64,000 bases of DNA, from assembly GCF_016583985.1 (NCBI RefSeq), contig NZ_NRSD01000016.1, positions 1-64,000 on the forward strand, given 5' to 3'. The notes under the pieces were generated by a model. The model did not search any database, had not been told where the DNA came from, and saw only the letters and a list, made by a program, of their open reading frames with translations. This document shows, piece by piece, positions 15,801-25,322 of this stretch. The position numbers and the translations under genes were made by a program. Position 1 is the stretch's first letter; each line of letters opens with the position of its first letter. Source of the DNA: Thiocapsa imhoffii (GTDB lineage Bacteria > Pseudomonadota > Gammaproteobacteria > Chromatiales > Chromatiaceae).

Positions 15801-18239
15801 TCAATCCTCCGGATTGTCATAATAGGTCAAATCCAGCCATCCAGCGGCAGCACCGCGATGTTCAGTGTTCCAGTGGTTGATCCAATCGTAGAACGGCCAC
15901 ATGTGCTCGCTGTTGCGTAGGATTGCCCAACGCCCCTTGAATTGCTCCCAATCCTGCATGCTCGCGACCTGCTTGAGGTCGGCAATAAAGCGGTTCGCGT
16001 CACCAAGATCGAGATCGATGAAAAGATTGGGGAAACCGTTTACGAGGGTCGGGTAAAGGCTCATGGTATCCTGATCGGGCAGTGCCTCGGCATTCTGAAA
16101 CAACAGTGCATACTGGGTGGCGTAAACACGGTTGGCGACCAATGAATAGACACGATGCCGCTCGGCAGCCGGCGCCTTGGGATCGGTTAGGCGCAACACG
16201 ATCACGCTTGGTAGATGGGGGACAAAGCCAAGACCCGCTCTGACTGTGAACGACGCCATTGCCGCCTCCCACTCGTCAGCGGTCTTGATTGGTCCGACGG
16301 CGTCTCGCGCCGGGGTTTGGCGTGGCTCCAATGGGTACGGGTTCAATGGGTCCGGGAGGCCGCTGATCTCCGCGCCGAAGTGATCGGCGAGGCGGCGGGC
16401 TAGATCCAGCAATGGATCCGGCCCGGCCATGGGCGTTGCGGTTGGCATCGCTGTATCTTGAAATGGCACCACCTCAAGACCAATGCTGCCAATCGTGCCC
16501 TGGCTCCATTCATCCCGAATCCGCAGACGTTGATCCGCGGGCAACAGTAAGAGGAAGGCATCTTCGAACTCCTGGCGGAGGAAATTGAAGAACAGCAGGG
16601 TCTCGAGCTTCGACGGATCTCCACTCCAATATTGGAAACTGGCTACGAGGGCGTAGTACATCCGTTCCAATCCGCTGTAGTTGATCAACCACGATGTGCG
16701 CGGCAAACCGCCGCGGGCACCTTGGAGTACCGAAACGTTGGTCTCGTGGCGCAGCACCGTCAGCCAGGCGTTAGGATTGGCACCATCGCCGTTCCAGACC
16801 GCATCAAGTCCGTATCCCTTTGGGTTGAGGCGTGCACGGACTGCCTCGTAGTCGCTCACATAGTCCGCGTTGGCGAGCGGTGATCCGTCCATGAACACCT
16901 CCCAACTCTCGGCCCCGAGCTTAGGGTCTTGGACGGAGGCGTCATGGGACGGGTCGACGAAGTAAACCCAAAATTGATCTTTGATTGCGTAAGTCGCGGT
17001 TTGGCCATTACAGACTGGCCCATAGGTGATGCCGCCGACGATGACCTCGGCATTGTCGAGCAGAAAGCGGTAACGCGCCTCGGGCGGAATGGCGGCGAAG
17101 ATCTGGAATGGATTGCCGATCCCCCAAGGTGGGTCGAGATCGCCGTTCTGATCCCAGTCTTGTTCGAAGAACAGTCCACGGTAGCGATCGATGTCGCCGA
17201 GTGACAGTTGCCATAAGAACAGACTCTTTTGCACCGGCGCTTCAGTGATCTTTTGCAGCCGGTACCAGAACCGTTCGATTCCGGACGCACCCGTCGGGTC
17301 ATCGTAGGGCAGATCGGTTGAGATCAACTGGATGGCTGGAACCTTGAAGGAATCCCCTGCATTGGCCAGAGTCTCAGGGGTTGCCGGCGCAGTGCTCGAG
17401 CGGACCAGCCGAAAGCGTTCTCCGGGGCTGCCGTCCAGCACGATGGTGGCCAAGAAGACGTGATCGAAGATGAAGCGGCTGACCAGCGCTTGACGTGGAT
17501 CCGGGTCGTTGAAGTAGGCCTCCCAGGCGACGACTTCCGCTGGATTGTTCGGTTGCGCGGCGCGTTCCGTGGTTTGCGGGTCAGGACCTGGTGAGCCGGC
17601 CGCGATCCAGTCGCGCAAGGTGTTGAATTCAGTATCAGACAATGCCGGCAAACCGAAGGGCATGCCTAATCCAGGGTGTGCTTCCAGACGGGCGGTAAGC
17701 GCTTCGAGGGTTGCGGGACAGGCCCCGGCGAAGCGTTGGAGACGAAAGCCGTCGATCGCGGCGCGCTCGAATCCCGGCCCATTGTGCTGTTGCGCCGCAT
17801 CGATCAGCCGATACAGCAGCGATTCGGACAGGTTGCGTTCAGGCGACTCGGTCCGCTCCAACACTGGATAGAAGCCACGTTCGCGCCAGGCTGCCGTTGA
17901 ATCGGCGGCATCCATATCGGTCCGCTGCATCGGCAATAAGTGAACCGAATACGGATTCTCTGCGTAACCGCCACGGTCGACACCGGGGAAGGAGTCAAGC
18001 TTGACGTTGCAGGGCGATCCCAGGCAGCCGTGGCAGGCGAGACAGCGACGATCGAAGATGGGTTGGACTTCGCTCTCGTAAGACGGCGCTCTCAGTCGCT
18101 GTGGAGAGGCGTGGGGATCGTTCGACGCTTGCGGGGGGGAGGCCACGGCCGAACTGACGGTGATCATGAGGACCATGAGTCCGCTAGCGACCCGGGTTTG
18201 CATGAGGCCATGCACACGTTCGATCGTGAAACTGAACAA
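15801..18239 (-). CDS. cti: Fatty acid cis/trans isomerase (heme c, periplasmic)
   Basis: The 812-aa protein matches the Cti family, which converts cis to trans unsaturated fatty acids in membrane phospholipids during solvent, heat or metal stress. A signal peptide is visible (MVLMITVSSAVA, cleavage near residue 34). The heme c site CLACH is at residues 66-70, preceded by FDRRC, a typical position for Cti. The rest, including MLFNFLRQEFEDAF-like and WPFYDWINHWN segments, fits the family length of about 770-810 aa. The TTG at 18239 has AGGA about 7 nt upstream; an ATG at 18203 lacks a good site but would keep the signal. It appears to be a single-gene unit. Confidence 0.85.
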   Translation of the reverse strand: MFSFTIERVHGLMQTRVASGLMVLMITVSSAVASPPQASNDPHASPQRLRAPSYESEVQPIFDRRCLACHGCLGSPCNVKLDSFPGVDRGGYAENPYSVHLLPMQRTDMDAADSTAAWRERGFYPVLERTESPERNLSESLLYRLIDAAQQHNGPGFERAAIDGFRLQRFAGACPATLEALTARLEAHPGLGMPFGLPALSDTEFNTLRDWIAAGSPGPDPQTTERAAQPNNPAEVVAWEAYFNDPDPRQALVSRFIFDHVFLATIVLDGSPGERFRLVRSSTAPATPETLANAGDSFKVPAIQLISTDLPYDDPTGASGIERFWYRLQKITEAPVQKSLFLWQLSLGDIDRYRGLFFEQDWDQNGDLDPPWGIGNPFQIFAAIPPEARYRFLLDNAEVIVGGITYGPVCNGQTATYAIKDQFWVYFVDPSHDASVQDPKLGAESWEVFMDGSPLANADYVSDYEAVRARLNPKGYGLDAVWNGDGANPNAWLTVLRHETNVSVLQGARGGLPRTSWLINYSGLERMYYALVASFQYWSGDPSKLETLLFFNFLRQEFEDAFLLLLPADQRLRIRDEWSQGTIGSIGLEVVPFQDTAMPTATPMAGPDPLLDLARRLADHFGAEISGLPDPLNPYPLEPRQTPARDAVGPIKTADEWEAAMASFTVRAGLGFVPHLPSVIVLRLTDPKAPAAERHRVYSLVANRVYATQYALLFQNAEALPDQDTMSLYPTLVNGFPNLFIDLDLGDANRFIADLKQVASMQDWEQFKGRWAILRNSEHMWPFYDWINHWNTEHRGAAAGWLDLTYYDNPED

Positions 18240-18455
18240 GGTCTTATCCTATAAACGTTCGTGGGCCAATCCAGAATCGGGAGATGGCGTGCTCGCTGCG
18301 GCGGGCTCAGGGTGTGGGCGTCTCATCGAACCTGTCTGCGCTTAAGCGCTCACAAACGGCTGTGCCGCGATCGATGTTCAAGATGCCCTTGCAGCGACCG
18401 ATCCAGGCGACCGGATTTCTCAAGCTCGTGGCCAAGGGGAAATCTTGCCTGTTCG

Positions 18456-19388
18456 TTAGCCTTGTTTGATCGTTTGATAGAAGGGCTCGACTGGCCCAAT
18501 CACCACCTCTGCGCCGACCGGACCAGCAGCCTGCTGAAAACGCGCATCAATGTGCGAGTTTTCATGATCATACATGCCTTCCCACACGCCATGCATCAGA
18601 TAGGCGCGCAGGTCGCCGTCTGGAACCGTGTTTTGTAGGATTTCGGTGGTGACCGCCTTGCGATAGAAATGGTTCTCCAGCGTGCCTTCCTGACCGTTCG
18701 GGTAGGCCGCGTCATAGTCGGCGTCGTTCACGTCAGGGCGAAAGGTGTCTTGCGCGGTCTTCAATAGGATCTTGACCTGCTCATTGAACTCTGACACCCG
18801 TTGATCTTTGACCATGACATGATTCTTGACCGTGACATAGCCTTTTCCAACCTCGTCGGACTGATGCGCGAGAAAATGCCGAATGTCGTCTGCTGTTGTG
18901 TAGATGGCGCTGCGATCACCGGCGGCTACGGTCGTAAAGATTCCCTGATAGTACGCAAGTGCCAAACCTGTTTTTCTTGGTGGCAAGGTTGCGCTGTTGT
19001 ACGCGAAAAGTGACACGGCAATGTTCTCTTCAAACCACCGCTGGACACCCGATGACTCCAGTGCGTCAAGATCCGAAAAGCGCACCAATAGCGAGAAAAA
19101 ATGAGGTAATTTTGGATTGTCCAGATAACCTTGAGCAAGCACGCCTTTGAGATGGACAGGGTAGTTCTTGACCATGGTCGACTCCCCCGTCATTTGCTTC
19201 AAGGCGGTACCGAGATACCCCTCTTTCGCTTGCATGGAGGCAATGAGTTCGTCGATCTGGCCGAGAACCCTGGTTTGTTCCGGACCCGGAACACGGATTT
19301 CGTAATAGAGCGTGACGGCCCCCGCAGGTTTGGCGTCGGCGGTCACATGCGAGGTCTTCGTTGAGGAAATCATGGCGTTGTGCTCCAT
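18456..19388 (-). CDS. Conserved protein with tandem alpha/beta-barrel domains, SOR-like metal motif
   Basis: The 310-aa protein has no signal peptide and two ferredoxin-like halves. The first (VTLYYEIRVPGPEQTRVLG to about residue 150) resembles the C-terminal half of sulfur oxygenase reductase (SOR). The second ends with VWEGMYDHENSH and GPVEPFYQTI, which parallels the SOR iron site where two histidines four apart and a glutamate in GPWEP bind iron. The equivalent residues here are H275, H279 and E301. The three SOR active-site cysteines have no counterpart, and the halves are in the opposite order. A mononuclear metal enzyme is therefore possible but unproven. The ATG at 19373 has GGAG about 9 nt upstream and may be the true start. 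The GC content is lower than that of neighbours. Confidence 0.5.
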   Translation of the reverse strand: MEHNAMISSTKTSHVTADAKPAGAVTLYYEIRVPGPEQTRVLGQIDELIASMQAKEGYLGTALKQMTGESTMVKNYPVHLKGVLAQGYLDNPKLPHFFSLLVRFSDLDALESSGVQRWFEENIAVSLFAYNSATLPPRKTGLALAYYQGIFTTVAAGDRSAIYTTADDIRHFLAHQSDEVGKGYVTVKNHVMVKDQRVSEFNEQVKILLKTAQDTFRPDVNDADYDAAYPNGQEGTLENHFYRKAVTTEILQNTVPDGDLRAYLMHGVWEGMYDHENSHIDARFQQAAGPVGAEVVIGPVEPFYQTIKQG

Positions 19389-19557
19389 GCGACTCGGATG
19401 AGTTGATGGTGATTGTCTGATCGAACAGGTGGCATTCGCCGCTGTGACCAGGCCTTGGTGGTGCGGTCGTGCATCGCGGGCGTCGTGTGGGCAGGAGAGG
19501 GCTCACCTTGCGTCGTGATGATGAACACCCTGGGCTCGCAGTTGGCCCCGTCGCGTC

Positions 19558-20169
19558 TTAGGTCACTGCCACACATTGGTTCAGATTGGTCGCATCCGTG
19601 AGTTGGTGCAGGACGAACTCAGCCACATCCGCCCGGCTGATGAGCCCAGCCATCAGCGAGCGCTCGTTGCTGCTGCGGTAATTCCCCGTGCGGGGACCAT
19701 CACTGAGCCCGCCGGGGCGGACGATGGTCCAGTCCAAGCCACTGTTCTGAATCAGACGCTCTTGCTCCGTTTTGGCCGCGATGATGGGCTGCAAGACCGT
19801 GTCCATGGCGCGCTGAAACTCCGCACTGACCTGCTCGCGACTGTCGCCGACACCCATTGATGTCACCGCAATGAGCCGGTGCACGCCATGGGTTGTCATC
19901 GCATCAAGGATGCTTTGCGTGCCCAGCGCCTCGACCGGTGCGCTCCCGACTCCCGACCCCAGTAGGCAAATGACTGCTTGAGATCCCTCGACACAGCGGC
20001 GGGTTGCCGCGGGATCGAGCACATCGCCGCAGACCAGCGTCAACCCCGGTGCGGGCTCGAGTTTGGTGGGATCGCGCAGCAACACCCTCACCTGATGCCC
20101 GGATGCGAGCGCCTGCTCCAAAACCTGCCGACCGGTGCCACCGGTTGCTCCAAACAGCGCAATCTGCAT
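19558..20169 (-). CDS. NAD(P)-binding atypical SDR (NmrA/biliverdin reductase B-like)
   Basis: The 203-aa protein begins MQIALFGATGGTGRQVL, a Rossmann motif GATGGTG that binds NAD(P). VCGDVLDP and LIAVTSMGVGDSR continue the pattern of atypical short-chain dehydrogenases of the NAD(P)H-binding (PF13460) group, and DWTIVRPGGLSDGP is a family hallmark. These proteins act as flavin/quinone reductases or as redox sensors; no substrate can be read from sequence. The ATG at 20169 is the only start before the glycine motif. It is 169 nt downstream of the SOR-like gene start on the same strand but separated from it by its own promoter space. Confidence 0.85.
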   Translation of the reverse strand: MQIALFGATGGTGRQVLEQALASGHQVRVLLRDPTKLEPAPGLTLVCGDVLDPAATRRCVEGSQAVICLLGSGVGSAPVEALGTQSILDAMTTHGVHRLIAVTSMGVGDSREQVSAEFQRAMDTVLQPIIAAKTEQERLIQNSGLDWTIVRPGGLSDGPRTGNYRSSNERSLMAGLISRADVAEFVLHQLTDATNLNQCVAVT

Positions 20170-20294
20170 GCGTTTCGATCCTGTTCAGACGTGATTGATC
20201 AAGACGGTCACCCTGGCACTACCCTGGATGACCCATTTGATTTCAAACTCTTCACTTGCCGCTGCGGACATGCTCGACCCGAGCGGCCGGACGC

Positions 20295-21209
20295 TTAAAC
20301 CAGCCCAGTCGCCTGATGTAAGTAGGCGACCGTCTGAGGGGTGATCCCGAGCTTGCTCGCGAGTTCACTGAGATACTGTCGTTCGGCATCGGTGTCGACC
20401 TGAATCGCCATCAATGAGGCAATGTAGATCTGGACTGCCGCCTGCTGATTCGGCACCTCCCGCACAATCGCATCGGTCTCCATCGGTTTGCGCAACTCGG
20501 CGACGACGAAATCGCGTTCCTCGTCAGTTACGCCGTCTTCTTGCATTTTTCCAAGCAACCGCTGCGACTCGAATTCATCGATCTGTCCATCCGCTTTGGC
20601 CGCATTGATCATGGCGCGAATCGTGAGCGATGCCATGTCCGTCACCTGCTGTTCCTCGGCAGGGGTCGCGGGAGGACGCAAGCCGGCGATCAACGCTGAG
20701 GCGTCATCAATGTCCAAATTCGGCTTCGAACCGAGGTTGGGGGCTCCTGCTGGTTGCAGGTCTGCAATCTGTGCATGGGGTGTCATGCCCCTGGCCGCCC
20801 CCAGTGCTTGGACCGCGATGGCACCGAGCATCGCCAGCGCGCCCGCGCCAACTGCTGGCGCACCGCTGGCGCCGGTCGTTCCTTTTGCCGTCGCGCCGCT
20901 CAGGATGGCGCCGCCCAGGGTTTTGATCAGGTCCATTGGCAAGCTGTTTCCTGCTTGACCCGTAGGCGCCGCGCCACCGCTCAACATGGGGCCAGCGAGC
21001 TTGCCGAGGATGTCCATGAGACCACCAGCCCCCCCACCCACTCCAGTGCCTCCCGAAGCCGGTGCCGAGGCGTTGCCACCAAGCAGACTGCCGAGTCCAC
21101 CTGGCCCCGAGACCTTGTTAAGCACATCCTGTAACCGTCCTGACGATGGTCTCACTCCACCCTGTTGCATCAGGGATCCAAGGATGTCATAGGCATTTTT
21201 CGCATTCAT
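20295..21209 (-). CDS. DUF533 (YebE-like) protein with TerB-type C-terminal domain
   Basis: The 304-aa protein starts MNAKNAYDILGSLMQQGG, followed by a glycine/alanine-rich linker with two long low-complexity stretches (residues 32-130). The C-terminal 130 residues form an acidic helical domain (MINAAKADGQIDEFESQRLLGKM, then VDTDAERQYLSELASKLGI) like TerB and DUF533. The family is widespread and linked to envelope stress in E. coli (yebE), but its biochemical role is unknown. A short hydrophobic segment (AGALAMLGAIAVQALGAA, about residues 118-135) might associate with membrane. It is probably monocistronic. Confidence 0.8.
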   Translation of the reverse strand: MNAKNAYDILGSLMQQGGVRPSSGRLQDVLNKVSGPGGLGSLLGGNASAPASGGTGVGGGAGGLMDILGKLAGPMLSGGAAPTGQAGNSLPMDLIKTLGGAILSGATAKGTTGASGAPAVGAGALAMLGAIAVQALGAARGMTPHAQIADLQPAGAPNLGSKPNLDIDDASALIAGLRPPATPAEEQQVTDMASLTIRAMINAAKADGQIDEFESQRLLGKMQEDGVTDEERDFVVAELRKPMETDAIVREVPNQQAAVQIYIASLMAIQVDTDAERQYLSELASKLGITPQTVAYLHQATGLV

Positions 21210-21455
21210 TGACGGTTCTCCTCGTGTTTCAAGTCAAGGGGTTCATCCACCGATCACGCCGTTCGGTTGCGTGTGCGATGGTTCGGCGAACGATGTGGAG
21301 CGCCGCAAAGAGCGTGGTCACGTTGGCGGATTCCGATCCCACCGCAGCAAGCACATAGCGCCGATCTGGCCCGGGTGATCTTCGCCGAAATCCGTTCCGT
21401 ACACCACGCCGAGGTCAGCGTCACACGCATCAGGCTAAATCACTTGAGTCATGGA

Positions 21456-23915
21456 TCACCCACCACGTTGAGCGTCGCGAAGCTGGGTCTCGAGGACGGG
21501 AATGGCGGCATCCTTCGGATCTAACTCGCGCAGCCGCGCCAGCCAGCGCGCGGCGGTGTCGGCATCACCGAGTCGAGCGTTGAACTGAACCAGGGCGGCA
21601 AGGATATCCGGATCGACCTGGTTGTGTTGATGGGTGTGTTCCAAGACGGCGATCGCCTCCCTGGTGCGTTCAGCGCTGTCGAGTGCAACGGCATAAACAT
21701 AGGCAAAACGTGTCTGCTCAGGGACCAGTTCGGTCGCCGTTGCCAATGACGCCAGCGCCTGCTCCAACTGCTGCGCTCGGACCTGCGCCAGCCCCAATGC
21801 GAAATGAAGATCCGCGCTGCCGGGATCCTCTGCCAACCCGGCCTGAAGTTCGCGCCTGGAGTCCTTTTCGCGACCGAGCGCACGATAGAGGTCAGCGAGA
21901 TTGATGCGGGCGGGCGTGAAGCGTCCGTCGAGATTCAACGCGGTGCGGTAAGCCTGTTCAGCAGCCGACGACTCTCCTAGATCGAAGGCGAGCAAACCGA
22001 GATTCAGATGCGCCTCTGGACGATCCGCATTCACGCTCTCGGATTTCGAATACTCATTGACCGCGCGTGTCAGGTGGTCACGGGCAACGGGATCCAGTCT
22101 CTCACGCATGGCTGGGGCCAACACCCGCGCCGCTTCGAGTCGGACTAACCGCGAGGAATCAGAGAGCAGCGGCCAGGCGAGATCGACTCTGGTTTGGAGA
22201 CTGCCTAGATCGAGGGCGCGCACGGCCTGAGCCCGGACGATGGCGTGGGCATCGGTGAGTGCTCCCTGAGCCGCATCCAGCGCCTGCTGGTCACCCCGGG
22301 TGCGGAGTTGTGCCAAGGCGGTGGCACGGACAATAGCTGGCTGCGTTAGGTCCGCGACGAGTGTTGCAAGACGTTCGCCGGCGTCAGACGCGTCGCTTGC
22401 GGCAGCGTGGAATGTCTCGGCAAAATGCGGACCGCGGTGGACGGGATCCGGATACCAGGTCGCAACATGGGTGGCGGCCCAAACGGCATCACGATCCTGA
22501 TGGCAGTCATTGCAGGCATTCGGTGTGCCGAGCGCAACGGAGAGGTCGGGTCGGGGCACCCGCATGCTGTGATCGGCGCGTTCGTCAACGACCATGTAGA
22601 CGCGCTGTGGCATGTGGCAGTCAATGCATGCGGTGCCGGCGGTACCGATCTCATGATGATGATGCTCTGGGGTATCGTAGCGCGCGGCGACATGACATCG
22701 GGTGCAGACCCCATTGCCGGTTTCTTGCAACTGGAGGCTGTGGGGGTCATGGCAGTCTTGACAGACAACACCCTGGTGATACATCCGACTCTGGATGAAG
22801 GAACCATAGACGAAGACCTCGTCCTTGATCTGACCGTCAGCGAAATACAGATCGGGTTCGAGTAGAGAGAGCCGAAAGGCCTGATCCATCGGTGCGCCTG
22901 GCGTCAGGTCGTCCCAGATGCGACCGCGCCGCGAATGGCAGGGCGCACAGACCTCGATTTGGCGTTCAGTCCCCTCCACGCGAGTGCGGGCGACCGAGCG
23001 GGCGGGGCGCCCGGTCATTGGATCAATCCCCCAGATACCGCCGTCGCGGTCCTTTAAGTCCAGCTGCAGACCACGGGCTGCGGCCTCTCCTCCATCGCGC
23101 GCAGGCCTTGGCGCGGCGGGCACTGCCATCTCGTCGCCCGGGTCGTTCTCGGCTTGTCGCGTGGCCTCCTCATGCGCCCAAGTGACATGCTTAACCCCGG
23201 GACCATGACAGGCCTCACAGCCCACGTTGATCTCGGCATAGCGGGTCTCGTAACGGTTGTTGTCGGCGTCGAACCGTCGCTGCAGATCCGTCGAGTGACA
23301 ATCCGCGCACTGGTGATTCCAGGTCTGAAGTGACGATGTCCAGTGGAGGGGACTGCGATGATCCATCGGACCCTCGGGATCCGCCTCAGGGTACAGATGG
23401 AACCAGCGCTGCCCGCCCGCGCTCGCGGGACGATGATCCCATGCGATCCCCAGGGGTTGCAGGCGTCCGCCCGGGAACGCAATGAGATATTGCTGCAACG
23501 GGTAGTAGCCAAAGGTGTAGCGGATCGGATACTCGCTCAGCACGCCGTCCGGGCCATCGGTGTGGACATAGAACTGGCCGTCACGTTGGAAAAAGCGTGA
23601 CGTGATTCCATGCGCTTCGAAGGTGACGCCGCTGAAGTCTCCCAGCACGGTTGCCTCCGAGGCTTCGGCCATCGCCCGATCGTGGTGAGACGTTTGCCAG
23701 CGGGCGAACTCGTCTGGATGACAGGCGCCGCACACGGCACTGCCGACATATCCACGCGTCGCGCGCTCGCGATCCACCAAAGGATCGCCCTGGGCAAGGG
23801 TGGTCTCGAGATCATGTGTTTCCGGTGCGCCGACAGCAGGACTGATGCTGGCGATCAGGACGAAACCCAGGATCAAGGTTCTCATGGCGATGCCGTCTTT
23901 TGATCTGCGAATCAT
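21456..23915 (-). CDS. Secreted octaheme c-type cytochrome with HEAT-like and TPR repeats
   Basis: The 819-aa protein has a signal peptide (LILGFVLIASISPAVGA, residues 14-30). Eight heme c motifs follow at C62, C203, C233, C323, C385, C404, C430 and C468 (CGACH, CADCH, CEACH, CAPCH, CQDCH, CTRCH, CIDCH, CNDCH). Residues 500-610 look like short helical HEAT-type repeats and 640-810 contain TPRs (AEQAYRTALNLDGRFTPARINLADLYRALGREKD). The layout fits the multiheme cytochrome c554-like/TPR proteins of periplasmic electron transfer, whose substrates are mostly unknown. The ATG at 23885 gives an equally good signal peptide. No membrane quinol oxidoreductase is adjacent, so its electron partner is not evident. 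Confidence 0.85.
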   Translation of the reverse strand: MIRRSKDGIAMRTLILGFVLIASISPAVGAPETHDLETTLAQGDPLVDRERATRGYVGSAVCGACHPDEFARWQTSHHDRAMAEASEATVLGDFSGVTFEAHGITSRFFQRDGQFYVHTDGPDGVLSEYPIRYTFGYYPLQQYLIAFPGGRLQPLGIAWDHRPASAGGQRWFHLYPEADPEGPMDHRSPLHWTSSLQTWNHQCADCHSTDLQRRFDADNNRYETRYAEINVGCEACHGPGVKHVTWAHEEATRQAENDPGDEMAVPAAPRPARDGGEAAARGLQLDLKDRDGGIWGIDPMTGRPARSVARTRVEGTERQIEVCAPCHSRRGRIWDDLTPGAPMDQAFRLSLLEPDLYFADGQIKDEVFVYGSFIQSRMYHQGVVCQDCHDPHSLQLQETGNGVCTRCHVAARYDTPEHHHHEIGTAGTACIDCHMPQRVYMVVDERADHSMRVPRPDLSVALGTPNACNDCHQDRDAVWAATHVATWYPDPVHRGPHFAETFHAAASDASDAGERLATLVADLTQPAIVRATALAQLRTRGDQQALDAAQGALTDAHAIVRAQAVRALDLGSLQTRVDLAWPLLSDSSRLVRLEAARVLAPAMRERLDPVARDHLTRAVNEYSKSESVNADRPEAHLNLGLLAFDLGESSAAEQAYRTALNLDGRFTPARINLADLYRALGREKDSRRELQAGLAEDPGSADLHFALGLAQVRAQQLEQALASLATATELVPEQTRFAYVYAVALDSAERTREAIAVLEHTHQHNQVDPDILAALVQFNARLGDADTAARWLARLRELDPKDAAIPVLETQLRDAQRGG

Positions 23916-24293
23916 GGTGTCATCATACGGGAAACCCTGGCAGGCACGTGATCAGACTCTAATATTGCGGGGGATGTCGTGGCCCGGCCTCGTCTTGGAC
24001 TCATCCGGCTAGATCTGAAGCAGGGCATGGTCCCCGTAACGGTTGCTGCTCTGTCATACATTGAAGCCGCCATCGATAAATCTCTTAACTTAAAGGATTT
24101 TATCGCTGATCGCTTTCCTCCGATCTGTTCTTCACAGGGATTGTGGACCGCCTGAACTTTGTGATCATATGCGTTAAAGCTTCCCCTCCCGACTCTGCAG
24201 AGATGGATTCATGTTCGAGTCGGTCAATGGGGTACTCAAACGATCACAAGGTGACCGGGCTCAGGCGCAGTCTGATGCACGTTTGGAGATGAG
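23916..24293. other. Intergenic region between divergent cytochrome and permease genes
   Basis: No gene is supported. The region must hold both divergent promoters, but no convincing -35/-10 pair or operator was identified. Confidence 0.5.
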
Positions 24294-25259
24294 ATGCTAG
24301 AGGTCATCGCACTGATCCTCCCGATCATGCTGCCCATTGTTGCGGGGGCCGCGGTCGTCCGTGTTGGGATCTTCTCCAGGGCCGATGCGCATATCTTGAG
24401 CCTCTTTTTTCTCTATCTGGCCGTCCCAAGTCTACTGATACATCAACTCGCTGAGCAGAACCTCGCTGAACTTTACGATTGGCGATACATCGCCGCATTT
24501 CTGCTGTTGTCGCTGGTGCTCTATGTGGGAGTCTTTGTCGTGCAACGCGGCTTCTTGAAGCGTAGTCGACAATTCAGCGCCATGTCGGCATTCGCGGCAT
24601 CCAAGTTCAATGCGGTCATTCTGGCCCTTCCGGTTCTGCAAGTCGCTCTCGGTGGGGCGGCTTCCGGGCCGTTCATCATCAACGTCGTCCTGGGCTATTT
24701 CACGCTCTTGCCGCTGACTGTGGCCCTATTGGCTGCTGATGTGGACAAGGATGGCGGCCACCATCTCAAAGCGGCACTGAAGACCTTCATGGGTGTTTTC
24801 AAAGATCCATTGGTCCTCAGCGCCATCATCGGTTTGGCCCTCGCGATCACCGGGCTCCGTCTTCCAGGTTGGCTCAATCAGACGCTGCAGTCTCTCGGGT
24901 CTGCGGCAGTGCCGACCGCCCTAGTCGCCGCCGGCATGGCGATCTCGCTGATCGAGGTCAGGAAACACATGGCCGAGGTGATCTGGATCACCATCGTGCG
25001 CGTCATCATCTCGCCGGCGCTCGCGATAGCCTTGGCAATGATGCTCGGGATGTCACCGATGCTCTCGATTGCATTGGTCTTGAGCTTCGGCGTTGCAACC
25101 GCGCAATTGATCGTGCCACTCTCGGAAAAGTCCGGGGTCTATCGGACCGAGGGTGCCTCAATCGTTGGAACCACCACCGTCGCGATGGTGTTCACACTGC
25201 CGATCCTGATCTGGATCTGTGCACAGATCTGGCCGGGAGCGATCCTAGGCGGTTTCTAG
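24294..25259 (+). CDS. AEC-family permease (auxin efflux carrier-like)
   Basis: The 321-aa protein has about ten hydrophobic helices, from MLEVIALILPIMLPIVAGAA to the C-terminal VAMVFTLPILIWICAQIW. Short conserved AEC features such as LFFLYLAVPSLLIHQLA in helix 2 are visible. Members export or import small carboxylates, for example malate. The ATG at 24294 follows GGAG at about 8 nt. No neighbouring gene indicates the substrate. It converges with the DUF1275 gene. Confidence 0.85.
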   Translation: MLEVIALILPIMLPIVAGAAVVRVGIFSRADAHILSLFFLYLAVPSLLIHQLAEQNLAELYDWRYIAAFLLLSLVLYVGVFVVQRGFLKRSRQFSAMSAFAASKFNAVILALPVLQVALGGAASGPFIINVVLGYFTLLPLTVALLAADVDKDGGHHLKAALKTFMGVFKDPLVLSAIIGLALAITGLRLPGWLNQTLQSLGSAAVPTALVAAGMAISLIEVRKHMAEVIWITIVRVIISPALAIALAMMLGMSPMLSIALVLSFGVATAQLIVPLSEKSGVYRTEGASIVGTTTVAMVFTLPILIWICAQIWPGAILGGF

Positions 25260-25322
25260 CCTGGCTGGAACCAATCGATTCGGCGGCTCCGGACCTGATC
25301 GGCCCTCGGCTAGCTATCAGGA

